From positions 1 to 64,000 of the forward strand of contig NZ_JBBCJO010000010.1 in the NCBI RefSeq assembly GCF_037190085.1: a DNA stretch of 64,000 nt, read 5' to 3'. Shown in pieces: positions 8,512 to 17,605 of this stretch. The DNA is from Gemmatimonas aurantiaca. Lineage in GTDB: Bacteria > Gemmatimonadota > Gemmatimonadetes > Gemmatimonadales > Gemmatimonadaceae. A program made the translations under genes and the position numbers. A model generated the notes under the pieces. It did not search any database. It saw only the letters and a program-made list of their open reading frames with translations, and was not told the DNA's origin. The stretch's first letter is position 1. The number at the start of each line of letters is the position of its first letter.

Positions 8512-9876
8512 TCAGGGAGTCCGACAGCGCCGCATGCTTTCCATCACCGCATCGAGACCTTCGGTGATGCGCAAACGCACGGGCGTGTCGTCGCAGCCGG
8601 CGCGCCGAAGCACCAGCGAGATTTCGGCACCGAGTGGCGCCTCGAGCTGATAGGGCGTCGTGCCCACGGGCACGTCGTCGCGATACACGTCGGCCCGGCC
8701 TTCGAGCACGCGGATGGTCACCCGACGCAGGGTTCGGGATGCATTGCCGCCATCCGCGTGACCGGTCACACCGCTGCCCGTACCGCTGCCCGTGTGTCCG
8801 CCCATACCGACACCCCCGCCGACCTCCGTCGAATCGGATTTCCGGGGATCGCCGCCGTCGGAGGGGCTCTGCAGGGTCACGATGAAGAACGCCAGCGCGA
8901 CCACCGAGACGAGCCCCGCCAGCACCAGACGCCATTCGCGGGAGGCGCGTCGCGCCACCTCGCCGCTCCGGCTGATCTGTTTGCGCAGCAAGGCCGACGG
9001 TTCCGAGATGATGCCCCATCCCGGCAGCAGTCCACCGGCCGGTGCATCGGCATCCGCATGCAGCCGGCGGATGTCCTCGAGCAGTGCGGTCACCGACGGA
9101 TAGCGGTCATCGGGACGCACACGCAGACATCGCGCCACCACGCGGTCCACGTCACGCGTCACCGCGGTGCGCAGCGCGGAAGGCGGCGAGTAACTGCCCT
9201 TGAGGATGTGCTCACCCAGCAATCCGGGTGCATTGGCGGCGAACGGTGGAATGCCGGTGAGCATCTCGTACAGCACGATGCCGAGCGCCCAGATGTCCGA
9301 ACGCGGCTCGGCGCGCCCCGTGGTGAGCTGCTCGGGCGCGAGCGATTGCAAGGTACCCACCACATTGCCCGTGCTGGTGAGACGCGGCGCACCGGGGGCC
9401 ATGGCGATGCCGAAATCGAGCAGCTTCACCGTGCCGTTTTCACTGATGCGCACATTGTTCGTCTTGAGGTCCCGGTGCACCACGCCGCTCCTGTGCACGT
9501 ATTCCACACCCTCGGCGAGCGCGGTGAAGACGCGCAACGCCTCCGGCACACTCATGGGACCGGCGCGGCGCAACCGCTCGTCGAGCGATTCGCCGTCGAT
9601 GTACTCCATCACCAGGCAGGGCAGACCATCGACCTCGAGATAGCCGAACATGCGCGCGATGTTCGGATGCACCAGTGCCTGGTGAATGCGGGCTTCGTTG
9701 CGGAACCGCTCGAGCCCCGTGCCACCCACCGCTGTTTCATTGAGCATCTTGATCGCGGCCACCTGACCGGTGTCGCGATGCATCACCCGATACACGGCGC
9801 CCATGCCACCCGCTCCCACGAAATCGATGACCCGGTACGGACCGATCGTCGCACGTCTGATGAGAGCGGGGGACAT
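8512..9876 (-). CDS. PknB-type Ser/Thr protein kinase with PEGA domain
   Basis: 454 residues from the ATG at 9876, where the kinase fold begins (IGPYRVIDFVGAGGMGAVYR). An upstream in-frame extension would be non-homologous Arg/Ser-rich sequence and overlap the previous gene. The kinase domain (about 10-275) contains VAAIKML, HRDLKTNNV, LLDFGIAM and APEQL. A membrane helix lies near 315-335 (LVLAGLVSVVALAFFIVTL). A Gly/Ser/Thr linker leads to a C-terminal PEGA-like domain (VYRDDVPVGTTPYQL) outside the membrane. It lies 28 nt after the FHA-protease gene and 46 nt before the phosphatase. PEGA domains may bind glycans or surface proteins; here that is inference. Confidence 0.92.
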   Translation of the reverse strand: MSPALIRRATIGPYRVIDFVGAGGMGAVYRVMHRDTGQVAAIKMLNETAVGGTGLERFRNEARIHQALVHPNIARMFGYLEVDGLPCLVMEYIDGESLDERLRRAGPMSVPEALRVFTALAEGVEYVHRSGVVHRDLKTNNVRISENGTVKLLDFGIAMAPGAPRLTSTGNVVGTLQSLAPEQLTTGRAEPRSDIWALGIVLYEMLTGIPPFAANAPGLLGEHILKGSYSPPSALRTAVTRDVDRVVARCLRVRPDDRYPSVTALLEDIRRLHADADAPAGGLLPGWGIISEPSALLRKQISRSGEVARRASREWRLVLAGLVSVVALAFFIVTLQSPSDGGDPRKSDSTEVGGGVGMGGHTGSGTGSGVTGHADGGNASRTLRRVTIRVLEGRADVYRDDVPVGTTPYQLEAPLGAEISLVLRRAGCDDTPVRLRITEGLDAVMESMRRCRTP

Positions 9877-9904
9877 GGGCGGAATGTCTGCGGGCAGGGG
9901 ACGG

Positions 9905-11647
9905 TCAGCGCGCGGTCGGGTCGCCGATCTTGAGCAGCTCCATGGCGTACCGGATCGGGATCGCGAACGAGATCTGCGCGTCGGTGGTCTTGCCGGCGAA
10001 GTAGATGCCGATGACGTTGCCGAAGGCATCGAACATCGGCCCGCCGCTGTTGCCACCACCCGTGGAGTTGATCGTCAGCTGATAGGTGTCACCACCGGGA
10101 GCCAGCGTGATGAATCCGTCGCGTACTTCGGTATCGGCGGCCCGCAGGATCTTGCCGATGTTGCCCGTGGACAGCGTCGGATCGGGCAGGATGCGCTGCT
10201 GCGCCTCGCGGTTGAACATGTCACGCGACTTGATCACGGTGATCACTTCGTCGGACACGCCCGGGTATCCCATGACCGTGACGGCATCACCCTGTCGCGT
10301 CTTGTCGTAGGTGTCTTCCATGTTGACGTACGACAGTGCCTGCGGTGCGTCGACCTTGATGAGCGCGACATCGTGACGCTGCGAGGGACGCACGTTGGCG
10401 GCTTCGAACGGTGTCGGGTCCTTCGGAAAGCGGACGTACAGATATTCCACGCGGGCCTGGAAGTCGCCGATGTCACCCTTGGGACCGGCCTGCTTCGTTT
10501 CCGACGGAATCCACTGACCCGGCGGACGTGTCACGACGGGATTGCCGCCTTCGTCGAGCATCGGCTGACCGGTGCGTCCGTCGAGAATCGGACCCACGTC
10601 GTTCGGATTGAAGCGATACCACGTCTGCCAGTTGTACGCCACGTGCCGGTTCGTGATGATGAAACCGTTGGACGTCACGACGAAGCCCGAGCCGCGCGAA
10701 CTCACGCCGATGGGTTCACCGGCATTCTGATCGAGTGTGAGTGCCGGTTCGATCGCACTGCCCACCTGCACGTACGCGGGAACCATCTGACGACCGTTGT
10801 CCACGATCGGACGACGCGACCCGTCGCGCATCTTGATGACGTTGGGCACGAGGCGATGATAGACCTGTCCGCCCGAACCCCGATGCGTGAGCTTCCAGCT
10901 GAAATCCACCTGCACCACGGCCGGGGAATGCGCGGCCGCGATCTCCGCCGGTTGCAGTTGCTTCGACAATTCCCCCGCGCGGCCCGTCGCCTTGCCCAGA
11001 CTGTCGAGACGGGCCTTGGTCTTGCCGCCCTGTTCCTCGAGTTTGTCGGCCTGCAGGCGATTGTACCCCACCACGCCGATGATCAGAGCGGCCGCGACGC
11101 CGAGGACCGCGAACATGTTGCGACGACCCTGGTTGCGGGTCTCGCCAATCATGCGCTCCACCGTGGCCTTGCCGATGCTGTTGGTCGGCGCGGGTGCGTT
11201 GCCCGTCCCGCCGGACCCGGACGATCCGGACGCCGCCGGTGGCGCACCGACGCGCGTTTCCGCCACACCCGCCACGGCTCCGCCAAGACGCGTGGCCTTC
11301 ACATACATGGCCGGCAACGGATCGATGTCGAACTGCAGTTCCGGACCGCCGGCGCCAAGCTGGATCACGTCGCCCGGTTGCAGCGGACGATCGCCCACCA
11401 CGCGCAGTTTGTTGAGGAACGTGCCGTTGCGGCTGTTCAGATCGGTCAGTGTGAACCGATAGGGATCGTTGGCATCGCGGGCGATACGGGCATGCTGTCG
11501 ACCCACGAGGTCGTCCTTGTCCGGGTCGAACCGCACGCCGGCACTGGGATCGCGGCCGATGGTGAGTTCGGCGAACTGCTCCAGCGGGAATTCCTCGAGC
11601 TGACTGGCCTTCGACCCTTTCAGATGGCGGAGGACGACGCGTTCCAT
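9905..11647 (-). CDS. FHA domain-transmembrane-trypsin-like (S1C) serine protease
   Basis: 580 residues from the ATG at 11647, chosen because GGAG lies 9 nt upstream; an ATG 15 nt earlier lacks a ribosome site. The N-terminal FHA domain (about 10-105; IGRDP, GRQHARI, LNSRNGTFLN) should read phospho-threonine in the cytoplasm. A Gly/Ser/Ala linker and one membrane helix (FAVLGVAAALIIGVVGYN, about 175-195) follow. The C-terminal protease has the triad His in ITNRHVAYN, Asp in RHDVALIKVD and Ser in GGGNSGGPMF, the DegP/HtrA type. No PDZ is seen. It is first in the operon with both kinases and the phosphatase. This layout suggests that phosphorylation inside the cell is coupled to proteolysis outside the membrane. 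Confidence 0.9.
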   Translation of the reverse strand: MERVVLRHLKGSKASQLEEFPLEQFAELTIGRDPSAGVRFDPDKDDLVGRQHARIARDANDPYRFTLTDLNSRNGTFLNKLRVVGDRPLQPGDVIQLGAGGPELQFDIDPLPAMYVKATRLGGAVAGVAETRVGAPPAASGSSGSGGTGNAPAPTNSIGKATVERMIGETRNQGRRNMFAVLGVAAALIIGVVGYNRLQADKLEEQGGKTKARLDSLGKATGRAGELSKQLQPAEIAAAHSPAVVQVDFSWKLTHRGSGGQVYHRLVPNVIKMRDGSRRPIVDNGRQMVPAYVQVGSAIEPALTLDQNAGEPIGVSSRGSGFVVTSNGFIITNRHVAYNWQTWYRFNPNDVGPILDGRTGQPMLDEGGNPVVTRPPGQWIPSETKQAGPKGDIGDFQARVEYLYVRFPKDPTPFEAANVRPSQRHDVALIKVDAPQALSYVNMEDTYDKTRQGDAVTVMGYPGVSDEVITVIKSRDMFNREAQQRILPDPTLSTGNIGKILRAADTEVRDGFITLAPGGDTYQLTINSTGGGNSGGPMFDAFGNVIGIYFAGKTTDAQISFAIPIRYAMELLKIGDPTAR

Positions 11648-11987
11648 TGCTGAGATCTCCATGAGAGGCGGTGCGGGCGGCACCGGGATGTGGAGCGCAT
11701 GCGGACCGGTGTGGAGGCCACGGTCATCTGGCATCGCTCATTCACCCACGCGCAGTCCCGTGCCAAAACAGCTCATGCCGGGGGCCGATGGGTGCTCCGA
11801 CCCGCACCGACCCGCACCGACCTGCAGGGATCGATGGGACATCATCACAGGGACCAGGTGGGAGATCGATCGGGGTGCCGCGCGTGAGCTGGTCCGTCGG
11901 CGGTTTGCGCGTGTGTAGGCAGATCGGAGATCCATGGTCACGTCGGGCCTGGCCTCTCCGGACACTCCTGCCTTCGAGGATCGGTCC
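11648..11987. other. Intergenic region with short tandem repeat, divergent promoters expected
   Basis: 340 nt between the divergently read FHA-protease gene and the beta-barrel gene. No convincing gene was found. It contains a 10-bp repeat, CGACCCGCAC, about 3 times at 11798-11827, the third copy diverged. Promoters for both genes probably lie here, but no clear box pair could be assigned. Confidence 0.5.
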
Positions 11988-12635
11988 ATGTCCGCAGTTC
12001 GTCGTTCTTCCTTTCTGACGGCCGCGCTGTGCTGCGGTGCGCTCGCCGCGCCGTTTGCCGGAGCGCTGTCGGCGCAGTCGGCGCAGCGTTTCTCCGTGCA
12101 GGCATCCGGCCTCTATGTGGGCGCGTATGGTGATGCCTATGAAGGACTCAAGCCGGGCGCCGGAGCCGAAGCGCAATTGCGGTACACGCCGAGCGTGTGG
12201 TCATTCGGGGTCGGCGGACAGATGTCGTCGCACGATCTGAATGAACCCGGCTTCAAAGGATACAAGGTCAGGCTGACGGGAGCGTTCTTCGAGCCGCGTC
12301 GCGTGATCGATGTGGGCAGTGCGCAGGTCGCGCCCTACATCTCGGCGCGGTTCGCGTACCTGCGCCAGTCCATCGATCTGGATCTCACCGATGGCGTCAG
12401 CTCCGTCGATCTGAAGGCCGAGGCCAGCGGTGGGCAGGTCAATGTGGGCGGCGGATTGCTGTTCCGCATGTCACCGCGCATCAATCTCGATCTCGGCGCC
12501 ACCTTCGGCATGATCCGCTTCGGGGACGTCGAAGTGAACGTCCCCGGCTACGGACAGACGACGGTGAGTGGATCGAGTGGAACCGGTCAGAATCTCGTGG
12601 TGCGCGCCGGTCTCGCGATCGGTCTCGGCAAATGA
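11988..12635 (+). CDS. Outer-membrane beta-barrel protein
   Basis: 215 residues. The start at 11988 has GAGGA 7 nt upstream, and a signal peptide follows (RRSSFLTAALCCGALAAPF) with cleavage near ALSAQ. The rest alternates polar and hydrophobic residues in short strands with Gly and aromatic positions, as in 8- to 10-stranded outer-membrane barrels. The C-terminal strand ends LAIGLGK rather than in an aromatic. No enzyme motif is seen. It is a single gene, divergent from the kinase operon, with a convergent DUF6524 gene downstream. Confidence 0.65.
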   Translation: MSAVRRSSFLTAALCCGALAAPFAGALSAQSAQRFSVQASGLYVGAYGDAYEGLKPGAGAEAQLRYTPSVWSFGVGGQMSSHDLNEPGFKGYKVRLTGAFFEPRRVIDVGSAQVAPYISARFAYLRQSIDLDLTDGVSSVDLKAEASGGQVNVGGGLLFRMSPRINLDLGATFGMIRFGDVEVNVPGYGQTTVSGSSGTGQNLVVRAGLAIGLGK

Positions 12636-12738
12636 CGACCCGACGGCCGTGAGGCGGGGACGATCGTCGGGTGAGTCGTAGAACCGTGGCAGCGTCGCCG
12701 GGCCGGTTGCAGGGCCTGTCTCAGCGGCAGGCGTAGCG

Positions 12739-13170
12739 TCAGTCGGTCTGGTCCATGTCCACCTGACCGCTCAGGCGGCGCGACAGATGCGACCAGCTCA
12801 TGCCCACGGCCAGCAGGAGGGCGGTGCAGAAGAGCACGACGTGCGTGAGTCCCCGTCCCGAGGATGCGCTCACGATGCCGAGGTCGAGCAGCAGCCATAC
12901 CAGTCCACCGGAGATGGCCAGCACGATCATCGCGCCGCCCAGTCCGATGGAACGTCGGGTGGCGTTCAGGAACACGACCCACGCCGCCAGCAGGGCGAGA
13001 CCGGCCAGGAACTTGAGCGAGGCCGGACCGGAGGTCTGCACACCGGTGCGCAGCGGCGCGATCGCCCAGTGGAAGTACGAAATCCCCTCGGGATTGTAGG
13101 TCGCGAAGACGAGAAACAGTGCCGCAACGGCGCGCAGCAGGAGGCCGCGGGGACCCGGGTCGTTGGCCAT
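12739..13170 (-). CDS. DUF6524-like integral membrane protein
   Basis: 143 residues with four predicted membrane helices (about 10-25, 50-70, 78-98, 106-125). The TYNPEGISYFHW segment near residue 24 is the hallmark that suggests DUF6524. Function is unknown. It starts 17 nt after the stop of the upstream membrane gene at 13187, so the two probably form an operon. Between it and the convergent barrel gene is a weak 8-bp stem (12638-12672). Confidence 0.6.
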   Translation of the reverse strand: MANDPGPRGLLLRAVAALFLVFATYNPEGISYFHWAIAPLRTGVQTSGPASLKFLAGLALLAAWVVFLNATRRSIGLGGAMIVLAISGGLVWLLLDLGIVSASSGRGLTHVVLFCTALLLAVGMSWSHLSRRLSGQVDMDQTD

Positions 13171-13186
13171 GGGGTGAAAGGCAGAG

Positions 13187-13729
13187 TCAGGGTGGAGAAA
13201 GCAGGGAACGCTGGTGCCGGCGCAGCCACCAGCGTCCGACGGCGGTCAGGCACCACAGCAGTGCCGCCACCACCAACAGGAACTTGAAGGTCGCGGCGGT
13301 TCCGGCAAGCAGGGCGCGCGCGGGAGTCGCGCCCGATGTGATCGTCTGCCAGAGCAGGAGATTCTCCAGACCGTCGAGTGGCGTGCAGAGCAGTACGAGC
13401 CACGCGAGGACGTGTCCCAGATCGCAGAATCGCGAAGGACCGTGCCGTTGCTCGACGGTCTGGAGGAGGCGGATGCCGGTGAAGAAGCACCACGGATAGA
13501 CGAGCAGAAACGCCACGTCGATCCCCAGGTGGACCCGTGCGGTTTCCAGCAGATTCTGTCCCCGCCAGGCGTCGACGATGTGGGTGGCCCGGGCGGCGCT
13601 GAACGCCAGCTCGAAGCTCACGATGCCGGCCGGCGCCTCGGGCAATTTCAGGGGAGCGCCGAGCACCGCGAGCTGCGCCATGAGCACGAGCGAGAGCGTC
13701 GTCAGAAAGAGCCAGCCGAGAATGCGCAT
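13187..13729 (-). CDS. Hypothetical four-helix membrane protein
   Basis: 180 residues. Hydrophobic segments lie near 5-25, 65-85, 105-130 and 140-165. The loop with ATHIVDAWRG is polar. No family is recognised. On the coding strand TACCCT lies exactly 6 nt before the ATG, the spacing expected of a leaderless transcript. It is first of a two-gene unit with the DUF6524 gene. Confidence 0.6.
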   Translation of the reverse strand: MRILGWLFLTTLSLVLMAQLAVLGAPLKLPEAPAGIVSFELAFSAARATHIVDAWRGQNLLETARVHLGIDVAFLLVYPWCFFTGIRLLQTVEQRHGPSRFCDLGHVLAWLVLLCTPLDGLENLLLWQTITSGATPARALLAGTAATFKFLLVVAALLWCLTAVGRWWLRRHQRSLLSPP

Positions 13730-13735
13730 GCGGAG

Positions 13736-13741
13736 AGGGTA
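13736..13741 (-). promoter_or_regulatory. -10 box of a leaderless start (TACCCT)
   Basis: TACCCT on the minus strand, followed by 6 nt and the ATG at 13729. Transcription would start at or next to the A of the ATG. No Shine-Dalgarno is present. Confidence 0.45.
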
Positions 13742-13775
13742 GCGCGTCGGATTCGCGCGCGGAACGGGAAGACGC

Positions 13776-13781
13776 TATCTC
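13776..13781 (+). promoter_or_regulatory. -10 box of a leaderless start (TATCTC)
   Basis: TATCTC is followed by 6 nt and the ATG at 13788. No ribosome site precedes the ATG. It is an imperfect match to TANNNT in its last base. Confidence 0.4.
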
Positions 13782-13787
13782 TCATGC

Positions 13788-14423
13788 ATGATTCCGGCTT
13801 TGCCCGTTTCCGCGGACGCCCTGATCGGCGTGGCGGTTGGCCTCGGCCTCGCAGCGGCGGCCGGTTTTCGTGTCTTCGTACCCCTGCTGGCCGCCGCCGT
13901 GGCCGCTAAGACCGGCGTGTTGCCGCTGTCACCGGGATTCGAATGGCTGGCCAGCACACCGGCGCTGGCCGCACTGGGCACGGCGACGGTGCTCGAAGTG
14001 GGCGCGTATGCCGTGCCGTGGCTCGATCAGTTGCTCGATCTGGTCGCCACACCCGCCGCCATGATCGCCGGGATGCTCGCCGCGGCCTCGGTGGTGGTGG
14101 AGTTGCCGCCGTTGCTCAAGTGGAGTGCGGTATTGCTGGCAGCGGGCGCGGCCGGCATGACGCAGGGCGCGACGGTGTTCACCCGTTTCAAGAGCACCAC
14201 GTTGACGGGCGGCATCGGCAACCCGGTGGTGTCGACGCTCGAACTGGTGAGCGCCGTGGTGACCAGCGCGTTCGCGATCTTCCTGCCCATCCTGACGCTG
14301 GTGGCCGTGGTACTGCTGCTGGTGTTCTTCACGCGTCGGGTGCACGGCGTGATTTTCGGTCGCCGTGGCGCGCGGGTCGCGAGTGAGGACATCGGCCCGC
14401 CCCGTGTGCCGCGGGGGCCTTGA
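13788..14423 (+). CDS. DUF4126 family membrane protein
   Basis: 211 residues. It begins with a long hydrophobic region containing a Gly/Ala-rich GLGLAAAAGFRVFVPLLAA motif typical of DUF4126, then further helices near 45-65, 85-130 and 155-190. GGIGNPVVSTLE and the basic FTRRVHGVIFGRR tail also fit the family. Function is unknown; probably inner membrane. It appears to be leaderless. Its end is convergent with the DUF1080 gene, 12 nt away. Confidence 0.75.
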   Translation: MIPALPVSADALIGVAVGLGLAAAAGFRVFVPLLAAAVAAKTGVLPLSPGFEWLASTPALAALGTATVLEVGAYAVPWLDQLLDLVATPAAMIAGMLAAASVVVELPPLLKWSAVLLAAGAAGMTQGATVFTRFKSTTLTGGIGNPVVSTLELVSAVVTSAFAIFLPILTLVAVVLLLVFFTRRVHGVIFGRRGARVASEDIGPPRVPRGP

Positions 14424-14435
14424 GTCCGCGGCGTC

Positions 14436-15407
14436 TTACGGTCCCTTCGCCGGCGTGATGACGATATTGCGGTATTCCACCGCCGTGTGATCGCCCTGCA
14501 GGTAGATCGGCCCTGGTGCGCCTTCGTTGCTGTCGAGCGCGCCGCCGGTGATGCCCGGAATGGTCTGATCGGCAATGACGGTCTTGCCGTTGAGCACCAC
14601 CGTCACGCGCCGCCCGATGAGCGTGATGTCGTAGGTCTGCCAGACACCCGGTCCCTTCGAAGCGTTTTCATTGGCGGTGAGAAAGCCGTACACGCCGCCG
14701 AGGTGCACCGGCGTGGGTTCGAGGTCCCCGTTGTCCTCCACCTGCACTTCGTACCGCCCGCGCAGATACACGCCGCTGTTGCCACCCTTCGGATAGCGGA
14801 ATTCGAGGTGCAGCTTGAAGTCGGTGAAGTGCTGCTTCGTGGCGAGATTGGCGCCCGGCCGGCGGTTGGTGAGCACACCATCCACGATGGCCCACTGACT
14901 GGTGCCACCGAGTGGCGTCCAGGCGTCCATCGACCGGCCATCGAAGAGCGTGATGGCCGTGCCCCAGGTGGGCGTGCCGGTGCGGCGCAGCAAGGGCGCG
15001 CGCACGCCGGTGAACCGATGTGTATCGCCGCGGGGTGTCACGAAGGTGCCGGTGAGCCGATCGTCCGCGAAGGTGGCTTCCACGCGCAGGTCGTTGGGCT
15101 CCGGTTCCCATTGTGGCGGAATCGCAAACCGCAGGGTGTTGTCGACGAATTCCACCTTCGAAATGGGGCGGGCGCTGCCGCCGCTGCCCACGAAACGTCC
15201 CACGAGCGTACGGATGCCCGACTGACTCACTTCGAGCCACGAGGGATAACTCCCGTTGGGCCCCTGCACGGTGAGATCCCATCGGCCGATGACCGGGGCG
15301 CCCGACTGCGCGCCGAGTCGCTGAGACCCCGTGAGCGGTGCCGCGATCAGCAGCGCGCCCATCACGGCAGCTCGGATGGACAACGGCACGGACGGCACAT
15401 GGGCCAT
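14436..15407 (-). CDS. DUF1080 (3-keto-disaccharide hydrolase type) exported protein
   Basis: 323 residues with a signal peptide (SIRAAVMGALLIAAPLTG, cleavage near LGAQS). Residues about 30-125 form a beta-rich N-terminal domain. The DUF1080 domain (about 145-320) begins ITLFDGRSMDAWTPLGG and contains FRYPKGGNSGVYLRGRYEVQ and a YDITLIGRRVTVVLNGK strand, the jelly-roll pattern of the family. Family members act on 3-keto-glycosides or are glycan-binding. GAGGA lies 8 nt before the ATG. Substrate not predictable here. Confidence 0.85.
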   Translation of the reverse strand: MAHVPSVPLSIRAAVMGALLIAAPLTGSQRLGAQSGAPVIGRWDLTVQGPNGSYPSWLEVSQSGIRTLVGRFVGSGGSARPISKVEFVDNTLRFAIPPQWEPEPNDLRVEATFADDRLTGTFVTPRGDTHRFTGVRAPLLRRTGTPTWGTAITLFDGRSMDAWTPLGGTSQWAIVDGVLTNRRPGANLATKQHFTDFKLHLEFRYPKGGNSGVYLRGRYEVQVEDNGDLEPTPVHLGGVYGFLTANENASKGPGVWQTYDITLIGRRVTVVLNGKTVIADQTIPGITGGALDSNEGAPGPIYLQGDHTAVEYRNIVITPAKGP

Positions 15408-15529
15408 GATGCGGATCCTCGGGAAGATGGGGTTGGTCGAACGCCGCGTGATCTCCTATTGTTGAAGATGCCGGCAGAATGTGAAGGACACCACTGGCCG
15501 GTACCCGTCTCACGCACCACGTTCCCGCC

Positions 15530-15937
15530 ATGCGTCGCATCTCACTGACATCCGGCCTCTGTGTTGCCCTGCTGCTGCTCACCGCCTGCAAGGACGAGCA
15601 GACGAAGGTCGCGGAAGCCGCCGCCAAGTCGATCGCTTCGGCAAGAATGCTGGGGCCCGACGACCTGCAGGTTCTGAGCATGGACCGCACGGTCGGCCTC
15701 GAAGTGGTCGGCGACTCCGTGCACGTCTTCCTGCCCAACAGCGTGATCCACGTGCCGGCCACGCACATTCAGAATGTCAAATACGCCGACAACCGTCTGC
15801 GCTTCGATATCGAAGGGATCGGCATGAAGGTGTTCGAGGTGGGCGATGGCCGGGAGGGCGCCGTGTTCAATCAGGCCGATGCGCTGCGGTTCGTGACCGT
15901 GGTGCTGCGCCGGCAGATGGAGATGGAGACGCGCTGA
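15530..15937 (+). CDS. Small hypothetical lipoprotein
   Basis: 135 residues. The signal peptide with lipobox LLTAC (Cys about 20) is clear. The mature part has alternating strands (VGLEVVGDSVHVFLPNSVIHV) and an acidic/hydrophobic C-terminus. No family is recognised. No ribosome site precedes the ATG. It is a monocistronic unit, convergent with selO, 36 nt away. Confidence 0.6.
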   Translation: MRRISLTSGLCVALLLLTACKDEQTKVAEAAAKSIASARMLGPDDLQVLSMDRTVGLEVVGDSVHVFLPNSVIHVPATHIQNVKYADNRLRFDIEGIGMKVFEVGDGREGAVFNQADALRFVTVVLRRQMEMETR

Positions 15938-15973
15938 CGCGGCGACACGTCCCGGAAAGCACGGTATATCGCC

Positions 15974-17599
15974 CTACGAACTGCAGGACAGCATCGAGCA
16001 GCCCGCTTTGTGTCTGGCCCATTCGGGGCGCCGCTCGGCGAGATGTGCGTGTTCGGGTTGTTCGTCGTACGGTCGACGCAGTACGTCGAGCAGCAGATGC
16101 ACCTGTGACGGATCGCCGGCCGTCGCCGCATCGATGGCCTGCTGCGCGATGTAGTTGCGAAGCACGAACCAGGGATTGACCGCGTGCATGGCGTGGCGGC
16201 GCGCGGTGGCATCGGGGCGCTGGCGTTGTACCACGGCATACCAGCGCCGCAGCCACCCCGAGAGGGCGGCGGCTTCCGCGTCGCGTCGGGCCGGATCGTA
16301 GAACACGTCGCCCAGCAGCGCCACCGCCGATGTGCTGGATGTGTTCCCCGAGGTGTCACGCGATGCTTCGTGTGATGCTTCGTCGGGTACGGCGGCGATC
16401 CCGCCGAGTGCGCGGAAGAAACGGGTGAAATCGATCTCGGCGCGCTGCAGCAGTTCGAACGCCTCGGTGATGAGCGCCGCCTCGTCGGGGCCATGGCGGA
16501 GAAAGCCGAACTTCGCGGCCTGCATGGCTTCGTGCTCCTCGAGAAACACGTTGCCGTAGTGATCGAGTCCGGCTTGCAGCGGCGTGACATCGGGGAACAG
16601 CGGCGCCACGGCGTCGGCCAGGCGCATCAGATTCCATTGTGCCACCGCCGGTTGCTGCGAATAACGGTACCGGCGTCCCTGCGCATCCGTGGTGTTGGGC
16701 GTCCAGTGCGGATCGAAGTCGTCCAGCCATCCGTACGGGCCGTAGTCGATCGTGAGCCCGAGAATGGACATGTTGTCGGTGTTCATGACGCCGTGCACGA
16801 ACCCCACGCGCATCCAGTGCACCATCAGCCGCGCCGTACGCTCGCACACCTCGTGAAACCAGGCGGCCCGTCGCGCCGCGGGATCACCCTCGAGATGCGG
16901 AAAATCCCGGGCGATGGTGAAATCGACGAGCCGTTCCAGCAACGCGAGATCGTGCCGCGCGGTGAAGATCTCGAAGTTGCCGAACCGCACGAACGATGGC
17001 GCCACGCGACAGACCACCGCACCGGGCTCGGGGCCGGGATTGCCGTTGTAGAACATGTCCCGCACCACCGCCTCTCCCGTCGTCACCAGCGACAGCGCGC
17101 GCGTGGTGGGGATGCCCAGGTGATGCATGGCCTCGCTGCAGAGAAACTCCCGGATGGATGAGCGCAACACCGCCCGTCCGTCCGCCGTGCGTGAATAGGG
17201 CGTGGGGCCGGCGCCCTTGAGCTGCAGCTCCCAGCGTTCGCCGGCCGCGTTCACCACTTCACCGAGTGAGATGGCGCGTCCGTCTCCCAACTGCCCCGCC
17301 CAGTGTCCGAACTGGTGACCGCCGTAGCAGGCCGCCCACGGTTGCATGCCCTCCAGCAGCGCATTGCCGCCAAAAACCGCCGCGAACTCCGGCGACGCGG
17401 TCTGTTCCAGCGAGAATCCGAGCCGCTCAGCCATGTCGAGCGACACCGCGAGCAGGCGCGGGGCCTGCACCGGCGTGGGCATGACGGCACTCCAGGCGGC
17501 ACCCAGCACTTGTCGCCGCTGGTTCCGCGAATCAGGATCACCGGGGAGCTCTTCGACGAAGCGATTGTCGAAATGCAGCGTCTTCACCTGGGCGTTCAC
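15974..17599 (-). CDS. selO: SelO/YdiU protein adenylyltransferase (UPF0061)
   Basis: 541 residues, full length for the pseudokinase-like AMP transferase family. Seen motifs: YGGHQFGHWAGQLGDGRA, LQLKGAGPTPYSR, GRAVLRSSIREFL and HGVMNTDNMSILGLTIDYG. SelO transfers AMP to Ser/Thr/Tyr of proteins and is linked to redox stress. The C-terminus ends CSMLSCSS with a normal TGC codon, so Cys, not selenocysteine. The start is a GTG at 17599, followed directly by NAQVKTLHFDNRF as in homologues; a 14-bp tandem repeat lies just upstream. Around residues 405-420 a Ser/Thr-rich insertion comes from a short duplicated DNA unit (GATGCTTCGTG). Close to the methionine sulfoxide reductases, another redox function. 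Confidence 0.95.
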   Translation of the reverse strand: MNAQVKTLHFDNRFVEELPGDPDSRNQRRQVLGAAWSAVMPTPVQAPRLLAVSLDMAERLGFSLEQTASPEFAAVFGGNALLEGMQPWAACYGGHQFGHWAGQLGDGRAISLGEVVNAAGERWELQLKGAGPTPYSRTADGRAVLRSSIREFLCSEAMHHLGIPTTRALSLVTTGEAVVRDMFYNGNPGPEPGAVVCRVAPSFVRFGNFEIFTARHDLALLERLVDFTIARDFPHLEGDPAARRAAWFHEVCERTARLMVHWMRVGFVHGVMNTDNMSILGLTIDYGPYGWLDDFDPHWTPNTTDAQGRRYRYSQQPAVAQWNLMRLADAVAPLFPDVTPLQAGLDHYGNVFLEEHEAMQAAKFGFLRHGPDEAALITEAFELLQRAEIDFTRFFRALGGIAAVPDEASHEASRDTSGNTSSTSAVALLGDVFYDPARRDAEAAALSGWLRRWYAVVQRQRPDATARRHAMHAVNPWFVLRNYIAQQAIDAATAGDPSQVHLLLDVLRRPYDEQPEHAHLAERRPEWARHKAGCSMLSCSS

Positions 17600-17605
17600 G
17601 AAAAG

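Noticed and set aside
5572..11647. Type VI secretion-associated PpkA/PppA/Fha module
   Set aside because: No T6SS structural gene is present, and the FHA protein carries a protease rather than a T6SS Fha layout.
12638..12672. Terminator between the barrel and DUF6524 genes
   Set aside because: Only an 8-bp stem with a 19-nt loop and no T run; too weak to list.
15974..16000. Selenocysteine in SelO
   Set aside because: The C-terminal CSMLSCSS is encoded with ordinary TGC codons; there is no in-frame TGA.
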